64,000 bases of DNA from Shewanella algae (GTDB lineage: Bacteria > Pseudomonadota > Gammaproteobacteria > Enterobacterales > Shewanellaceae), in the NCBI RefSeq assembly GCF_009183365.2, contig NZ_CP068230.1:1207001-1271000 (forward strand), written 5' to 3'. Below, one piece after another: positions 7,577 through 15,247 of this stretch. The notes below the pieces were generated by a model. It did not search any database and was not told where the DNA came from. It worked only from the letters and a program-made list of their open reading frames with translations. The stretch's first letter is position 1; each line of letters begins with the position of its first letter. A program made the translations under genes and the position numbers.

Positions 7577-8832
7577 CAGCTGAATATCTGCAACAACTGG
7601 GGCAAAGGGCCAAGGAAGCCAGTTTTGCCCTGGCTAATCTTTCCGGCACCGCCAAGCAGCAACTGCTGCATAATATCGTTGCCGCTCTCAAGGCCGATGA
7701 AGCGGCAATCCTCGCGGCCAATGAGCAGGATGTAGCCGCGGCCAAAGAGGTCGGTCTCAACGAGGCCATGATAGACAGGTTGCTGCTGGATAAGCCGCGC
7801 CTGGCTGGAGTCATAGCCGATATCGACAATGTGATTGCCCTTGCCGATCCCATTGGCCGCGAATATGACAGCCGGGTGCTGGATAACGGCTTGCGCCTGT
7901 GCCGCCGCGCCGTGCCACTGGGGGTGATAGGCATTATCTATGAGGCCAGACCCAATGTGACTGTGGATATCGCCGTGCTGGCCCTTAAAACCGGTAATGC
8001 GGTGATCCTCCGTGGTGGCAAGGAAACCCTGAAATCCAACCTGGCACTAGCCAAGGCGATTCGCCAGGGCGTTAAAGCCAGTGGCTTGCCGGAAGATGCG
8101 GTGCAGCTTATCGACAACCCGGATCGTACCCTGGTTACCGGCCTGCTCAAACTGGATCAATATGTGGATATGATAGTGCCCCGCGGCGGCGACAAGCTGC
8201 AGCGGCTCTGCGCCGATCAGGCGACCATCCCGGTTATTCTCGGCGGTATCGGTATCTGCCATCTCTATCTGGATAAGGCGGCCGATCTGGAGAAGGCCAT
8301 TCCTGTCATCCTCAACGCCAAGGTGCAGCGCCCAACCGTATGTAACGCCCTGGATACCCTGTTGGTGCATAAGCAGATAGCCAAGGAGGCATTGCCCAAG
8401 GTGGCCAAGGCCTTAGTCGATGCCGGGGTTAAGCTGGTAGGTTGCCCCGAGACTGTGGCTATTCTTGGATCCGAGCAAGTGGCCGCCGCCAGCGAGGATA
8501 GCTTTGCTACCGAGTGGTTATCTCTCAATCTGGGGATCCGGGTAGTCGATGATATCCAGCAGGCCATAGGTCATATTCGCCGCTATTCCAGCGGTCACTC
8601 CGAGGCTATCCTCACGGATGATATCAATGCCGCCACCGAGTTTATGAATCAGGTGAATTCGGCGGCGGTTTACCTCAATGCCAGCACCCGTTTCACCGAT
8701 GGCGGCCAGTTTGGCCTGGGCGCCGAGGTGGCTGTCAGTACTCAGAAACTGCATGCCAGAGGCCCCATGGGACTGGAAGCACTGACCACCTACAAGTGGT
8801 TGGGTGTCGGTGATTACACCGCCAGAAGTTAG
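7573..8832 (+). CDS. proA: Gamma-glutamyl phosphate reductase
   Basis: NADPH-dependent reduction of glutamyl-5-phosphate to glutamate semialdehyde, which cyclises to pyrroline-5-carboxylate. The 419-aa product belongs to the aldehyde dehydrogenase superfamily. The catalytic Cys lies in RPTVCNALDT at about residue 257 (E. coli Cys255), and EARPNVT and FGLGAEVAVST are in place. The start codon overlaps the proB stop, and a terminator follows the gene, so proBA is a two-gene operon. ProB and ProA are thought to channel their unstable intermediate. Confidence 0.96.
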   Translation: MTAEYLQQLGQRAKEASFALANLSGTAKQQLLHNIVAALKADEAAILAANEQDVAAAKEVGLNEAMIDRLLLDKPRLAGVIADIDNVIALADPIGREYDSRVLDNGLRLCRRAVPLGVIGIIYEARPNVTVDIAVLALKTGNAVILRGGKETLKSNLALAKAIRQGVKASGLPEDAVQLIDNPDRTLVTGLLKLDQYVDMIVPRGGDKLQRLCADQATIPVILGGIGICHLYLDKAADLEKAIPVILNAKVQRPTVCNALDTLLVHKQIAKEALPKVAKALVDAGVKLVGCPETVAILGSEQVAAASEDSFATEWLSLNLGIRVVDDIQQAIGHIRRYSSGHSEAILTDDINAATEFMNQVNSAAVYLNASTRFTDGGQFGLGAEVAVSTQKLHARGPMGLEALTTYKWLGVGDYTARS

Positions 8833-8875
8833 TGTTTACTTCTTGTAAAAGGGATTCAGAGCATAGTGTAACCCA

Positions 8876-8898
8876 AGCCCCGCAGTTGCGGGGCTTTT
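8876..8898 (+). terminator. Rho-independent terminator after proBA
   Basis: Nine-pair stem AGCCCCGCA/TGCGGGGCT (8876-8884, 8887-8895) followed by four T. Confidence 0.85.
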
Positions 8899-8916
8899 GC
8901 TTTGGCCGCTTACGAT

Positions 8917-9390
8917 TCAGCTCTTAATCGCCGCAAAACTGCCGCGGCAGAGCTTGGCCAAGTCCTCTGCGGCAAGACAGATCTCCAGTCCGCGGCGACC
9001 GGCGCTGACATAGATGCTGTCAAACTCCTGGGCGCTGGCGTCTATCACTGTGGGTAACTGCTTTTTCTGCCCCAGAGGGCTAATGCCTCCCACCAGATAG
9101 CCGGATGAACGCTGCGCCAACTGCGGATTGGCCATCACCAACTTCTTGGCCTTAATCGCCTTGGCAACGCATTTCAAGCTGAGTTGATGATTCACTGGCA
9201 CCAGGGCCACCGCCAGTGGCGGCGACTTTTCATCGCTGCTGACCAGCAGAGTCTTGAATACCCGGTTGGGATCCAGTCCAAGTGCACTGGCGGCCTCTTC
9301 TCCGTAGGAAGGGGCATTCTTGTCGTGGTGATATTCGTGAACGGTAAAAGAGATCCCCGCCTTGGTGGCGAGATCGATTGCGGGTGTCAC
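8917..9390 (-). CDS. ybaK: Cys-tRNA(Pro)/Cys-tRNA(Cys) deacylase YbaK
   Basis: Editing enzyme that hydrolyses Cys-tRNA(Pro) mischarged by prolyl-tRNA synthetase, acting in trans. The 157-aa product aligns by recall with E. coli YbaK (159 aa) from MTPAIDLATKAGISF onward. Segments KTLLVS, AVALVPV, the conserved Lys in KKLVMA, and GYLVGGISPLGQKKQLPT are all present. It converges on proBA. Placement beside proline biosynthesis genes is suggestive because both concern proline use, but no shared control is visible. Confidence 0.95.
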   Translation of the reverse strand: MTPAIDLATKAGISFTVHEYHHDKNAPSYGEEAASALGLDPNRVFKTLLVSSDEKSPPLAVALVPVNHQLSLKCVAKAIKAKKLVMANPQLAQRSSGYLVGGISPLGQKKQLPTVIDASAQEFDSIYVSAGRRGLEICLAAEDLAKLCRGSFAAIKS

Positions 9391-9595
9391 AAGTGTCTCC
9401 TTAGGTGATGGCGTGAGTAGCGTTTAGTATCGCGTTTTAATCCGGAGATCTGTTGCGCCAAAACCTGTCTAACTATCAAAATAGGTGTCATAGCATAAGC
9501 CTCAAGCCTTTCTGGGTCGAGACAGCGGGTCACTCTTTTAAGACTCAGTTTAAGAGCAAGACCACAAAGCGGCACAAAAGCTTAAGTATTAACTC

Positions 9596-9644
9596 AGACA
9601 ATAGCTTAGAAAATAGCCAAGAAAAATAGCTCAGACAATAGCCT
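9596..9644. repeat. Four tandem AGAMAATAGC units
   Basis: Units start at 9596, 9608, 9620 and 9633 (12, 12, 13 and 12 bases), each AGA(C/A)AATAGC plus two variable bases; units 1 and 4 share AGACAATAGC exactly. Helical-turn spacing would suit a protein binding site, or it may be a slippage product. Confidence 0.6.
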
Positions 9645-9746
9645 AGATATCGGTGGCGATTCAATCTGAATTCGAGGCTAATCAAAGGATGGCAAAATCG
9701 ATAGGCTAGGGAAGGGCTTTAAACATGAGTTAAGTCAAAATAAAAC

Positions 9747-9765
9747 GCCCGGCATCAGGCTGGGC
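9747..9765 (-). terminator. Terminator of the DUF3144 gene
   Basis: Seven-pair stem GCCCGGC/GCTGGGC (one G-U pair), with T-rich sequence on the minus-strand side. It lies just after the DUF3144 stop. Confidence 0.75.
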
Positions 9766-9787
9766 ATTTTGAAATACTATGGCGGCC

Positions 9788-10081
9788 TTACTTCTGCGTT
9801 GCGCGGTAGTGGTCGAAATTCTCGATATAGTCGTCCATAGAGCCTTCAAGCATCTCCTTGTAGCGCTCCATATAGTAATCCATCATCTCTTGCTTCTTCG
9901 ACTGCATCTGCTCCTTGGTGGCAAAACCGGTAGAGCCGAACCAGGCATTGTAGCGAGCCAGGGCATACATGAAGGAGGCACTGACTTCACCGGTTTGGAC
10001 TTCAGTATTCTGGTTCTGTTTGTTGGCCAATTCGATGAGCTCACTGGCACGCTGAAAAAACGCCTTATCTGTATCAGACAT
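9788..10081 (-). CDS. DUF3144 domain protein
   Basis: The 97-aa acidic helical product (starts MSDTDKAFFQRASELIELAN) fits the DUF3144 family known from Shewanella, Vibrio and other gammaproteobacteria, which has no assigned function. Most of the length is predicted helix: residues 1-25 resemble a short amphipathic helix, and KKQEMMDYYMERYKEMLEG is a second one. No signal peptide or membrane segment. AGGAATC precedes the ATG on the minus strand. It is monocistronic with its own terminator. Confidence 0.8.
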   Translation of the reverse strand: MSDTDKAFFQRASELIELANKQNQNTEVQTGEVSASFMYALARYNAWFGSTGFATKEQMQSKKQEMMDYYMERYKEMLEGSMDDYIENFDHYRATQK

Positions 10082-10954
10082 CTGAGATTCCTGTTTAAAG
10101 TCGAGAGCTTGCCTCTCGGTATTAGGGTTAGCTTACCCTAGAGTGTTTTGCTGCAAACTGCTGTAATCCGCCTCACATTCCTGATTGCTAAAGCTCAACA
10201 AGCATGAGCTGAATCGCAAAGAGAGCAACTATCTTCCCAAATAGCCAATCATTTCGGCGCCGGCAGTTAAAACAGTATTTTATCGCTTTTATCTAATTTC
10301 TCCCTATTGGCGATTTTTTCACTTATCTACCATGGTTATTGTAGATACAATTCAACTACTTATGTTAGACTTTTTTTCTTAACTGCAGCGGATATGACTC
10401 TCAGTGTAGTAGGCCATGATAGGGAATATTGGCCTGACATAGTTCCCGGGCCGCTCTCGGCGGTTTTGGGGGATCTTCAGGGACGAAGTCAGTTTCGTGT
10501 CCGTGCGGTAGCTATGCCTGCAGCAAAATGTTCCGCAAAAGCAGCCTGTTTTAGATGGTTTGCGCGTTAATCTGTTGGCGGAATTAAAAATGTCAATAAA
10601 GCCAAGTGTATAGTGTTTTTTGGTAGATGGCAGATTTGGAAACTGTAGTGGCAAAAGAGCCTTTCGGTGAGGTTGAGTCAATGAAGTTTCCGAACAATAT
10701 AATTCAGTTCACTGGAACCAACAGAAGCTAACAAGCGCATGCTGTCGAAAAATTAAGACGCCTGTTGTGGTCTATTTTTCACTAGGAATCTCTGAAGTTA
10801 TTTTAACGTCTGCTCCTTGCCAGCTTACTGTTGGGGGGACTTTTTTCGCTGCAACGGTAGCTAGCTTCAGAAATTAAATAACCATCCTTCGCTACGATAA
10901 GTAATCGTATCTATTTTAATACATAGAATTTTATATTTTAACTAAGGGTTAACA
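10082..10954. other. 870-base stretch without a convincing gene
   Basis: Two overlapping frames (10307-10570 plus, 10379-10681 minus) have unlikely composition, rich in Cys, Arg and Pro, and no ribosome binding site. A frame ending at 10877 reads plausibly over about 55 codons (VVVYFSLGISEVIL segment) but has no start codon and may be a fossil. An AGGCC/GGCCT inverted pair lies at 10420-10455. This marks the left edge of the AT-rich accessory stretch. Confidence 0.5.
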
Positions 10955-11749
10955 TTGAAGACGACTATTGAAACATCGCACTCTGAAATTATCTTTAATA
11001 TTGAAGTTGATGACCTCGACTCTTTTGAATGTTTAAATGCGCTGGCCGATGTGTATCTTGATCTGAGTTATCAGATTGATGAGAAGCTCTCGGAACATGG
11101 TGTCAGTGTGGAATTCCACACGCTGTTCTATTCCATTAATGTTATGACCCCGGAAGGCCAGGTGGAGGAAGAGGAGGTGTTCGCTAAGTTTGTGGGTAAC
11201 TCAACCCTGGAAGCGAAAGCGGCTACCTTTATCAGCAACGTTAATATCTGGTGTCGAACCCGTGACGACGACAGAATCTGGCAGGATGATGAAAATCCGC
11301 TGGCCGAGAACGCTGCTTATGTTTTGTGTATGCAGGATCTGAAATACATCCCGTTATATGTTGAGCTATTACTGCTGAACGATCTGGATCATGAGGTGTA
11401 CCAGAATGATCATATCGAAGCCTTGATCGAAAAACACGGCATTTGTAAGCCTATGCTGACGCTGCTGGCGCATCGGGCAGGTGGCGCAGGTGGTCAGTGG
11501 GGGTCACTGCAGGTCGAAGCACACCAGGATGTGTTGCTGGATTATTTTGCTGAATATCCGCAACATCTTAAGTTATTTCTGGAAACCGGGGTTAAGTCCG
11601 TATACGATCAGTACATGGGTGGTGAGTTGTGGTTTGCAGCGATTCGTTTTTATGCGGATTTTATTGCCGATGAGAATGAGCGTGAAGATTGGTTAAGTCA
11701 GCAGGAACAAACCGCCTGGATTTATTTTAACAGTATTGATTTTGACTAA
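10955..11749 (+). CDS. Hypothetical protein, 264 aa, TTG start
   Basis: I do not recognise the family. The product is very acidic (EEEEVFAKF, DDDRIWQDDE, ADENEREDW), cytosolic by appearance, with no signal peptide or membrane helix, and ends WIYFNSIDFD. The only start fitting the open frame is TTG at 10955, which has AAGGG seven bases before it. High Asp/Glu content, small size and SUKH and DUF4272 genes nearby resemble immunity proteins of polymorphic toxin systems, but this is context, not homology. No toxin gene is next to it. Confidence 0.7.
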   Translation: MKTTIETSHSEIIFNIEVDDLDSFECLNALADVYLDLSYQIDEKLSEHGVSVEFHTLFYSINVMTPEGQVEEEEVFAKFVGNSTLEAKAATFISNVNIWCRTRDDDRIWQDDENPLAENAAYVLCMQDLKYIPLYVELLLLNDLDHEVYQNDHIEALIEKHGICKPMLTLLAHRAGGAGGQWGSLQVEAHQDVLLDYFAEYPQHLKLFLETGVKSVYDQYMGGELWFAAIRFYADFIADENEREDWLSQQEQTAWIYFNSIDFD

Positions 11750-11968
11750 TTGGAATAAAAGTCCTTAAAAGTATAAAATAATTTCGCGTGGTTAACCTTT
11801 TTAAGGTGGTTCTTATGCCACGCCATTGTCGCTTCTTCGTTCTATTCCTAATGCTCCAGATTGCAGTGTTAAATAGATAAAAGAGTCCATACCTGAAACC
11901 AAAGATCTCCGGTATGGTTACTCTGGCAATTGAGTTTTGGCGAGTAAGTGTCAGCGATTTAATTAGTA
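11750..11968. other. Non-coding stretch
   Basis: About 220 AT-rich bases with no supported gene. A CGTGG...CCACG inverted pair (about 11788-11824) could end the preceding transcript, but it lacks a T-run. Confidence 0.4.
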
Positions 11969-12299
11969 TTATCTTGAATGGTAAGGATCGCGGATATTAA
12001 TGCAGTCTTCACCGGGAACTGTCTCATAGATAACGCAATACTGGAGTGCTTTCAAAAACTCAGCCAAAATCTGTGGTCGTTTTTTGTAATTAAGACCAAG
12101 CCGATAAAAGTGTGTTGGCTGTAGATATGTTGGTTTTCTCTAATTCTTTTCCAGTTTTTGTAAGGAAGTGCAACAAACAGGGGGGTCTGGCTTTACCAAT
12201 CCACGAAAAAACACGGAGGTCGACACCTGTATAAGGAATTATTATGTCTATGCTTATAGGAAAGTCTAATATTTCAATGTAAGTGCAAAACTCCACCAT
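11969..12299 (-). pseudogene. Frameshifted unknown gene, minus strand
   Basis: The frame from 12299 reads MVEFCTYIEILDFPISIDII and continues to TKTGKELEK at about 12136. A one-base shift at the A-run there opens a second frame reading KPTYLQPTHFYRLGLNYKKR and later YETVPGEDCINIRDPYHSR, stopping at 11969. Joined, they make a coherent protein of about 110 residues; apart, the first frame ends in a short meaningless tail. The family is unknown. The 5' end overlaps the plus-strand decayed frame at 12260, so at least one N-terminus is not original. Confidence 0.45.
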
Positions 12300-12610
12300 T
12301 TAGCTATTTAGATTATGAGATAATTGAATTGGGTGGAAACAACCAATGACAAGCTAGGTTACAGACGTGCAAAATTTGTGGTTCTGTCTGGGTCAATTAT
12401 CTAATTGAAGAACCACACTATACAAAATCTGGTAGATGGTGGATAGCTGAGATTCAGTCTAGTGATTTTGGTTATTTAAAATTGAAAATGTTAAAAGCTA
12501 TATTGAGTCACAAGAATCCTGTTTTGTTGGGGGGAGCTTTTACGAGCAAGGTATACATAGGCAAAGTAAACCGGCTAATAAAAAGAAAAAACGTTGGTTC
12601 TCAGCATTAA
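12260..12610 (+). pseudogene. Decayed Cys-rich (zinc-ribbon-like) gene with in-frame TGA
   Basis: The frame reads IFQCKCKTPPFSYLDYEIIE, meets TGA at 12347-12349, and continues QARLQTCKICGSVWVNYLIE and EEPHYTKSGRWWIAEI to a TAA at 12608. C-x-C and C-x2-C pairs about 40 residues apart look like a zinc knuckle or ribbon. The composition is protein-like on both sides of the stop and no ATG starts it in frame. The nearest ATG with a ribosome binding site (12244, after AAGGA) is in another frame, implying a shift near 12275. I read it as a pseudogene; recoding is very unlikely. Confidence 0.55.
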
Positions 12611-12789
12611 TAACGTGGTAGTTAGGCTTCGGTTATGCTTAAATAGGTTAAGTCTAATCAAACATCTGCAATGCCAGGCTCTTTTTATCTCAGTGTGCTT
12701 AAGTTACCTAGCGGTGCTTGGATGCAGACCGAAAGAAGATTAACTTGTCGTTCTATAATAGGGCGCTTGATTTTTGTTAAAGAGGTCAA

Positions 12790-13032
12790 ATGGTAGATTT
12801 CAGTATTTCACAAATAGGCGCGCTGATTCTGCTCCGGAATTTTAAGCTTTCAAACTTGCTAGAGTCAAAAATAATGGTGGCACCATTAAAGGCTGATGTC
12901 TGGAATTTGCGTTGTAAAAAAGATGAGCTGCTAAAGCTTCAGAAAGAATTGGCAGTAAAACTCAAACAAAATGAACAAAAATCTTCCCTAGGCTTGGTTC
13001 TTGAAGAAATTGATGAAATATGTAAAAAATAA
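12790..13032 (+). CDS. Hypothetical protein, 80 aa
   Basis: ATG at 12790 follows AAAGAGG, a good ribosome binding site. The N-terminal third is hydrophobic (ISQIGALILLRNF), and residues 40-80 form a charged, Lys/Glu-rich helix with Leu spacing of a short coiled coil (KKDELLKLQKELAVKLKQNE). No family recognised. AT-rich codon use matches the surrounding accessory genes. A TATAAT at 12754-12759 could be its -10 box, but no -35 is evident. The protein might be a small orphan immunity or accessory protein; nothing proves it. Confidence 0.5.
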   Translation: MVDFSISQIGALILLRNFKLSNLLESKIMVAPLKADVWNLRCKKDELLKLQKELAVKLKQNEQKSSLGLVLEEIDEICKK

Positions 13033-13110
13033 TAGGCTAATTATTATTGTCCATTCTGGGCTGAACCTCGTTACGATTGGCTGTTTTCGGTATTATGCAT
13101 AGAGGAAGGT

Positions 13111-13509
13111 ATGGAATACGTAAACAAACCACCTGGAGTAAGTAGAGAATCGATTAGAGAGCTTGAAGAGGCTTTTGGTGTTAGCTTACCAAGTGAATTT
13201 TATGATTGGTGGCAGAAAAGTAATGGGGCGGACATCTTTTTTGGTTTTAAAGAGCTGCAATTTTTCTCAATCATAGAAATACTAGGTGAGGATATATACG
13301 AGTTAAAGAAGTATATGCCTAACTCAATACCTGTTTGCATGGATGGGAATGGTAATATTTGCGTGGCAAAAATTGAACAGGAAAGAATTTCTGGCTATTA
13401 CATCGCTAATTGTGGCGACTTAGGTTGGGATGAGGCAAAATTTGTTGCCAAGTCTCTTGTTGAACTGATAAATGATCAAGTTTCGCCAGAAAGTAGGTTA
13501 AATACATGA
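13111..13509 (+). CDS. SMI1/KNR4 (SUKH) family protein
   Basis: The 132-aa product has the SUKH pattern: LEEAFGVSLPSEFYDWWQKSNGAD near residues 12-36, then the middle strand FKELQFFSIIEI and a conserved acidic C-terminal half with VCMDGNGNICVAK and GDLGWDEAKFVAKSLVELI. SUKH proteins are the commonest immunity proteins of polymorphic toxin systems and bind the cognate nuclease or deaminase toxin. GAGGAAGG precedes the ATG. No toxin or Rhs gene is adjacent, so this is an orphan. Function as an immunity protein is inferred from family and context. Confidence 0.8.
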   Translation: MEYVNKPPGVSRESIRELEEAFGVSLPSEFYDWWQKSNGADIFFGFKELQFFSIIEILGEDIYELKKYMPNSIPVCMDGNGNICVAKIEQERISGYYIANCGDLGWDEAKFVAKSLVELINDQVSPESRLNT

Positions 13510-13648
13510 AAAGTGACTGTGATATTCTTTTTTGAAAAACACTGTTTTAACTTTGCCTAATACCCATGTGCGCTAATTGCTTTAAGGTATTTGTTCGGTA
13601 CAACCGTTTGCTCGCATTGTGTAACTGTTATTTTTATAGGGAGTGCTT

Positions 13649-14023
13649 GTGATATTTCCAAGTTATTATACGGAATGGCTCAGTAGTATTGATACAGCTG
13701 AAGTGGTCTATTACAGAGGGAGTGAGTTCTATTTGTTCCCGGAGAGTGAGCTTGCTGATGAAGTCACGATAGATAAAAACACTGTCAACACCTTTAACCA
13801 GCTTTATGCCTTCATCAAAACTCAATTAGAAGTTTCCGGCAGCTCTCCTTTAACCATTGAACAGTGCAGCTCTTGCATTACTATCGGAACTGATAATGGT
13901 AATCCAGTTTTTATCGATCTAATGCGCGAATCAGAATTGTTCTGCTACTACCTGGATGGTGGTTATGTTGAAGCCAAAGGTGGTAACTTGCTAAGCCTGA
14001 CTATCGAGGCAAGAAACATATAG
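13649..14023 (+). CDS. Hypothetical protein, about 124 aa (immunity-like)
   Basis: AGGGAG at 13638-13643 places the start best at GTG 13649; another GTG at 13643 overlaps that site. The product starts with IFPSYYTEWLSSIDTAEVVY and contains FCYYLDGGYVEAKGGN near the end. No family is recognised with certainty; size, acidity and position after a SUKH gene fit a small immunity protein. The last residues (LTIEARNI) may be a frameshift tail, because a different frame becomes protein-like at 13990 (next entry). Confidence 0.6.
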   Translation: MIFPSYYTEWLSSIDTAEVVYYRGSEFYLFPESELADEVTIDKNTVNTFNQLYAFIKTQLEVSGSSPLTIEQCSSCITIGTDNGNPVFIDLMRESELFCYYLDGGYVEAKGGNLLSLTIEARNI

Positions 14024-14213
14024 AAATCACTCAAGAGGGAGCTCTTCTTTGCCAAATAACTGGAGACTCAGAAATTACCACTAAAGGCACGCTGATGTTC
14101 AATTTTTGGCTAGTCAAGGTTCGCGATTAATCCCGCAATATACTGATCATATTTATTATGTTGGTTATGTTGATGGAGTGGCATGCTTTAGTGGTCTGAT
14201 CCTTGATTATTAA
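13987..14213 (+). pseudogene. Decayed reading frame with a frameshift at a T-run
   Basis: One frame reads LAKPDYRGKKHIEITQEGAL up to TAA at 14128. Another, entered at the five-T run 14103-14107, reads LASQGSRLIPQYTDHIYYVG and then VDGVACFSGLILDY to TAA at 14211. Both parts look protein-like; joined they give about 75 residues. It overlaps the 3' end of the 13649 gene and may be its original continuation or a separate fragment. No family recognised. Confidence 0.4.
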
Positions 14214-14284
14214 TTAGAAGTTAGCATGTTCCTGCGCGGGGTAGTAACCGAGTTTAACCCAGCCATACAGTAAGCTCTGATATT

Positions 14285-14560
14285 ATGTGCATTAACAGCA
14301 TAGGCAGCTACTATTGACAAGGTTATGAACTTAAGGGAATTGAAATTGTCTATTGGGAAAAGAGAGTAGACGTTAAGATAGTTTGTTATCAATTTTTACA
14401 GACATACAGAGATAGAATGTTAGTTGCCGTTGCATATATCATAGTCACCTTGCTGATGCTCATAATGCTATTAAAGAAAGGGCGTTCAAAATTGATGCTT
14501 TTATACTTTATGTTGGAGCTTTATTTTGGCGTGGTTGCGCTAGCTTCTTATATGGATTAG
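14285..14560 (+). pseudogene. Interrupted frame ending in a two-helix membrane segment
   Basis: From ATG 14285 the frame reads ten codons (MCINSIGSYY), hits TGA at 14315, then continues QGYELKGIEIVYWEKRVDVK and, from ATG 14417, a hydrophobic 47-aa stretch (MLVAVAYIIVTLLMLIMLL, then LYFMLELYFGVVALASYMD). The part from 14417 could still be made as a small two-helix membrane protein, but it lacks a ribosome binding site. More likely it is the 3' end of a decayed gene. Confidence 0.4.
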
Positions 14561-15247
14561 TTCGAAAGTATCAATATTAGGAAGTGCTCAGGTAGCGAGG
14601 CGCTCAACTCTGGTTTTCCTGTCTAATGTAGGGAAACCCTAGAAACGAGCAAGTTGGCATCCACTGGTTAACAGTAATGAAATTTGTGGGTTTATTGGAT
14701 TTTGGGTGAGTGTTTTGGCTTTTCTGGTATTAGTTGTTAGTAAGAGTTATGAATTAAATGAGATGGATTAATTTCTAAAAAACGACATGTCGACAAAACA
14801 GCCTTGCGCTCATGGTGAAGGTATCAGCCCTTCGATTATGTGGAAATGCAGCTTATGCTGCTGGCGAATAACTTTTCTATACGGTCGGCAGCGTCATTTG
14901 GGTTTAACTTCCTCTGGATTTCAACTTCTGCATGGAGGTAGAGTGGATTGTAAGAGGTGGATTTTATGCTTGGAAACCCAATAAGGAACGAATGACATCA
15001 GAGTTAAATCAAGGCTGAGATTATTTTGGATGTATACAATATGGCCGGTGGCTTTTTAGTCATGCATTTGACTGCGCTAATCAAGAATCAAGATTGACTC
15101 AGGCATAATTGTCACTTGAATAATTATTTTAATTTTATAGATTTATATTAAACAAGCCGGGAGTGATAATCCCCCGAAACTTTAGGCGATATTTTTATAT
15201 GGTGACTGGTTGCACCCGGCAATGCCTTTGATTGAAATGGAGTTTAA
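14561..15247. other. Gene-poor stretch with coding fossils
   Basis: No intact gene. A frame at 14932-15018 reads MEVEWIVRGGFYAWKPNKER plus eight more residues and looks like a real protein end without a beginning. The 65-codon frame at 14787-14984 overlaps it and is Cys/Trp-rich and implausible. Bases 15120-15200 are AT-rich with a short inverted repeat and may hold the promoter of the DUF4272 gene. Confidence 0.4.

Larger units (their letters stand above)
9391..9787. other. Intergenic stretch ybaK to DUF3144 gene
   Basis: About 400 bases without a convincing gene. A short minus-strand frame at 9387-9575 has no good start signal and is rejected. The right half holds four tandem 12-13-base units and the DUF3144 terminator, listed separately; the rest shows nothing. 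Confidence 0.6.

Noticed and set aside
10379..10681. 100-codon minus-strand ORF
   Set aside because: Cys/Arg/Pro-rich, no ribosome binding site, and another frame overlaps on the plus strand.
12347..12349. Selenocysteine recoding at TGA
   Set aside because: No SECIS-like hairpin recognised right after the codon, no start codon in frame, and neighbours are also broken.
14214..14279. Minus-strand coding scrap reading LYGWVKLGYYPAQEHANF
   Set aside because: Looks like a protein end but is only about 20 codons long, bounded by stops; too short to call.
14787..14984. 65-codon plus-strand ORF
   Set aside because: Cys/Trp/Arg-rich and no ribosome binding site; another frame over its 3' end looks more like protein.
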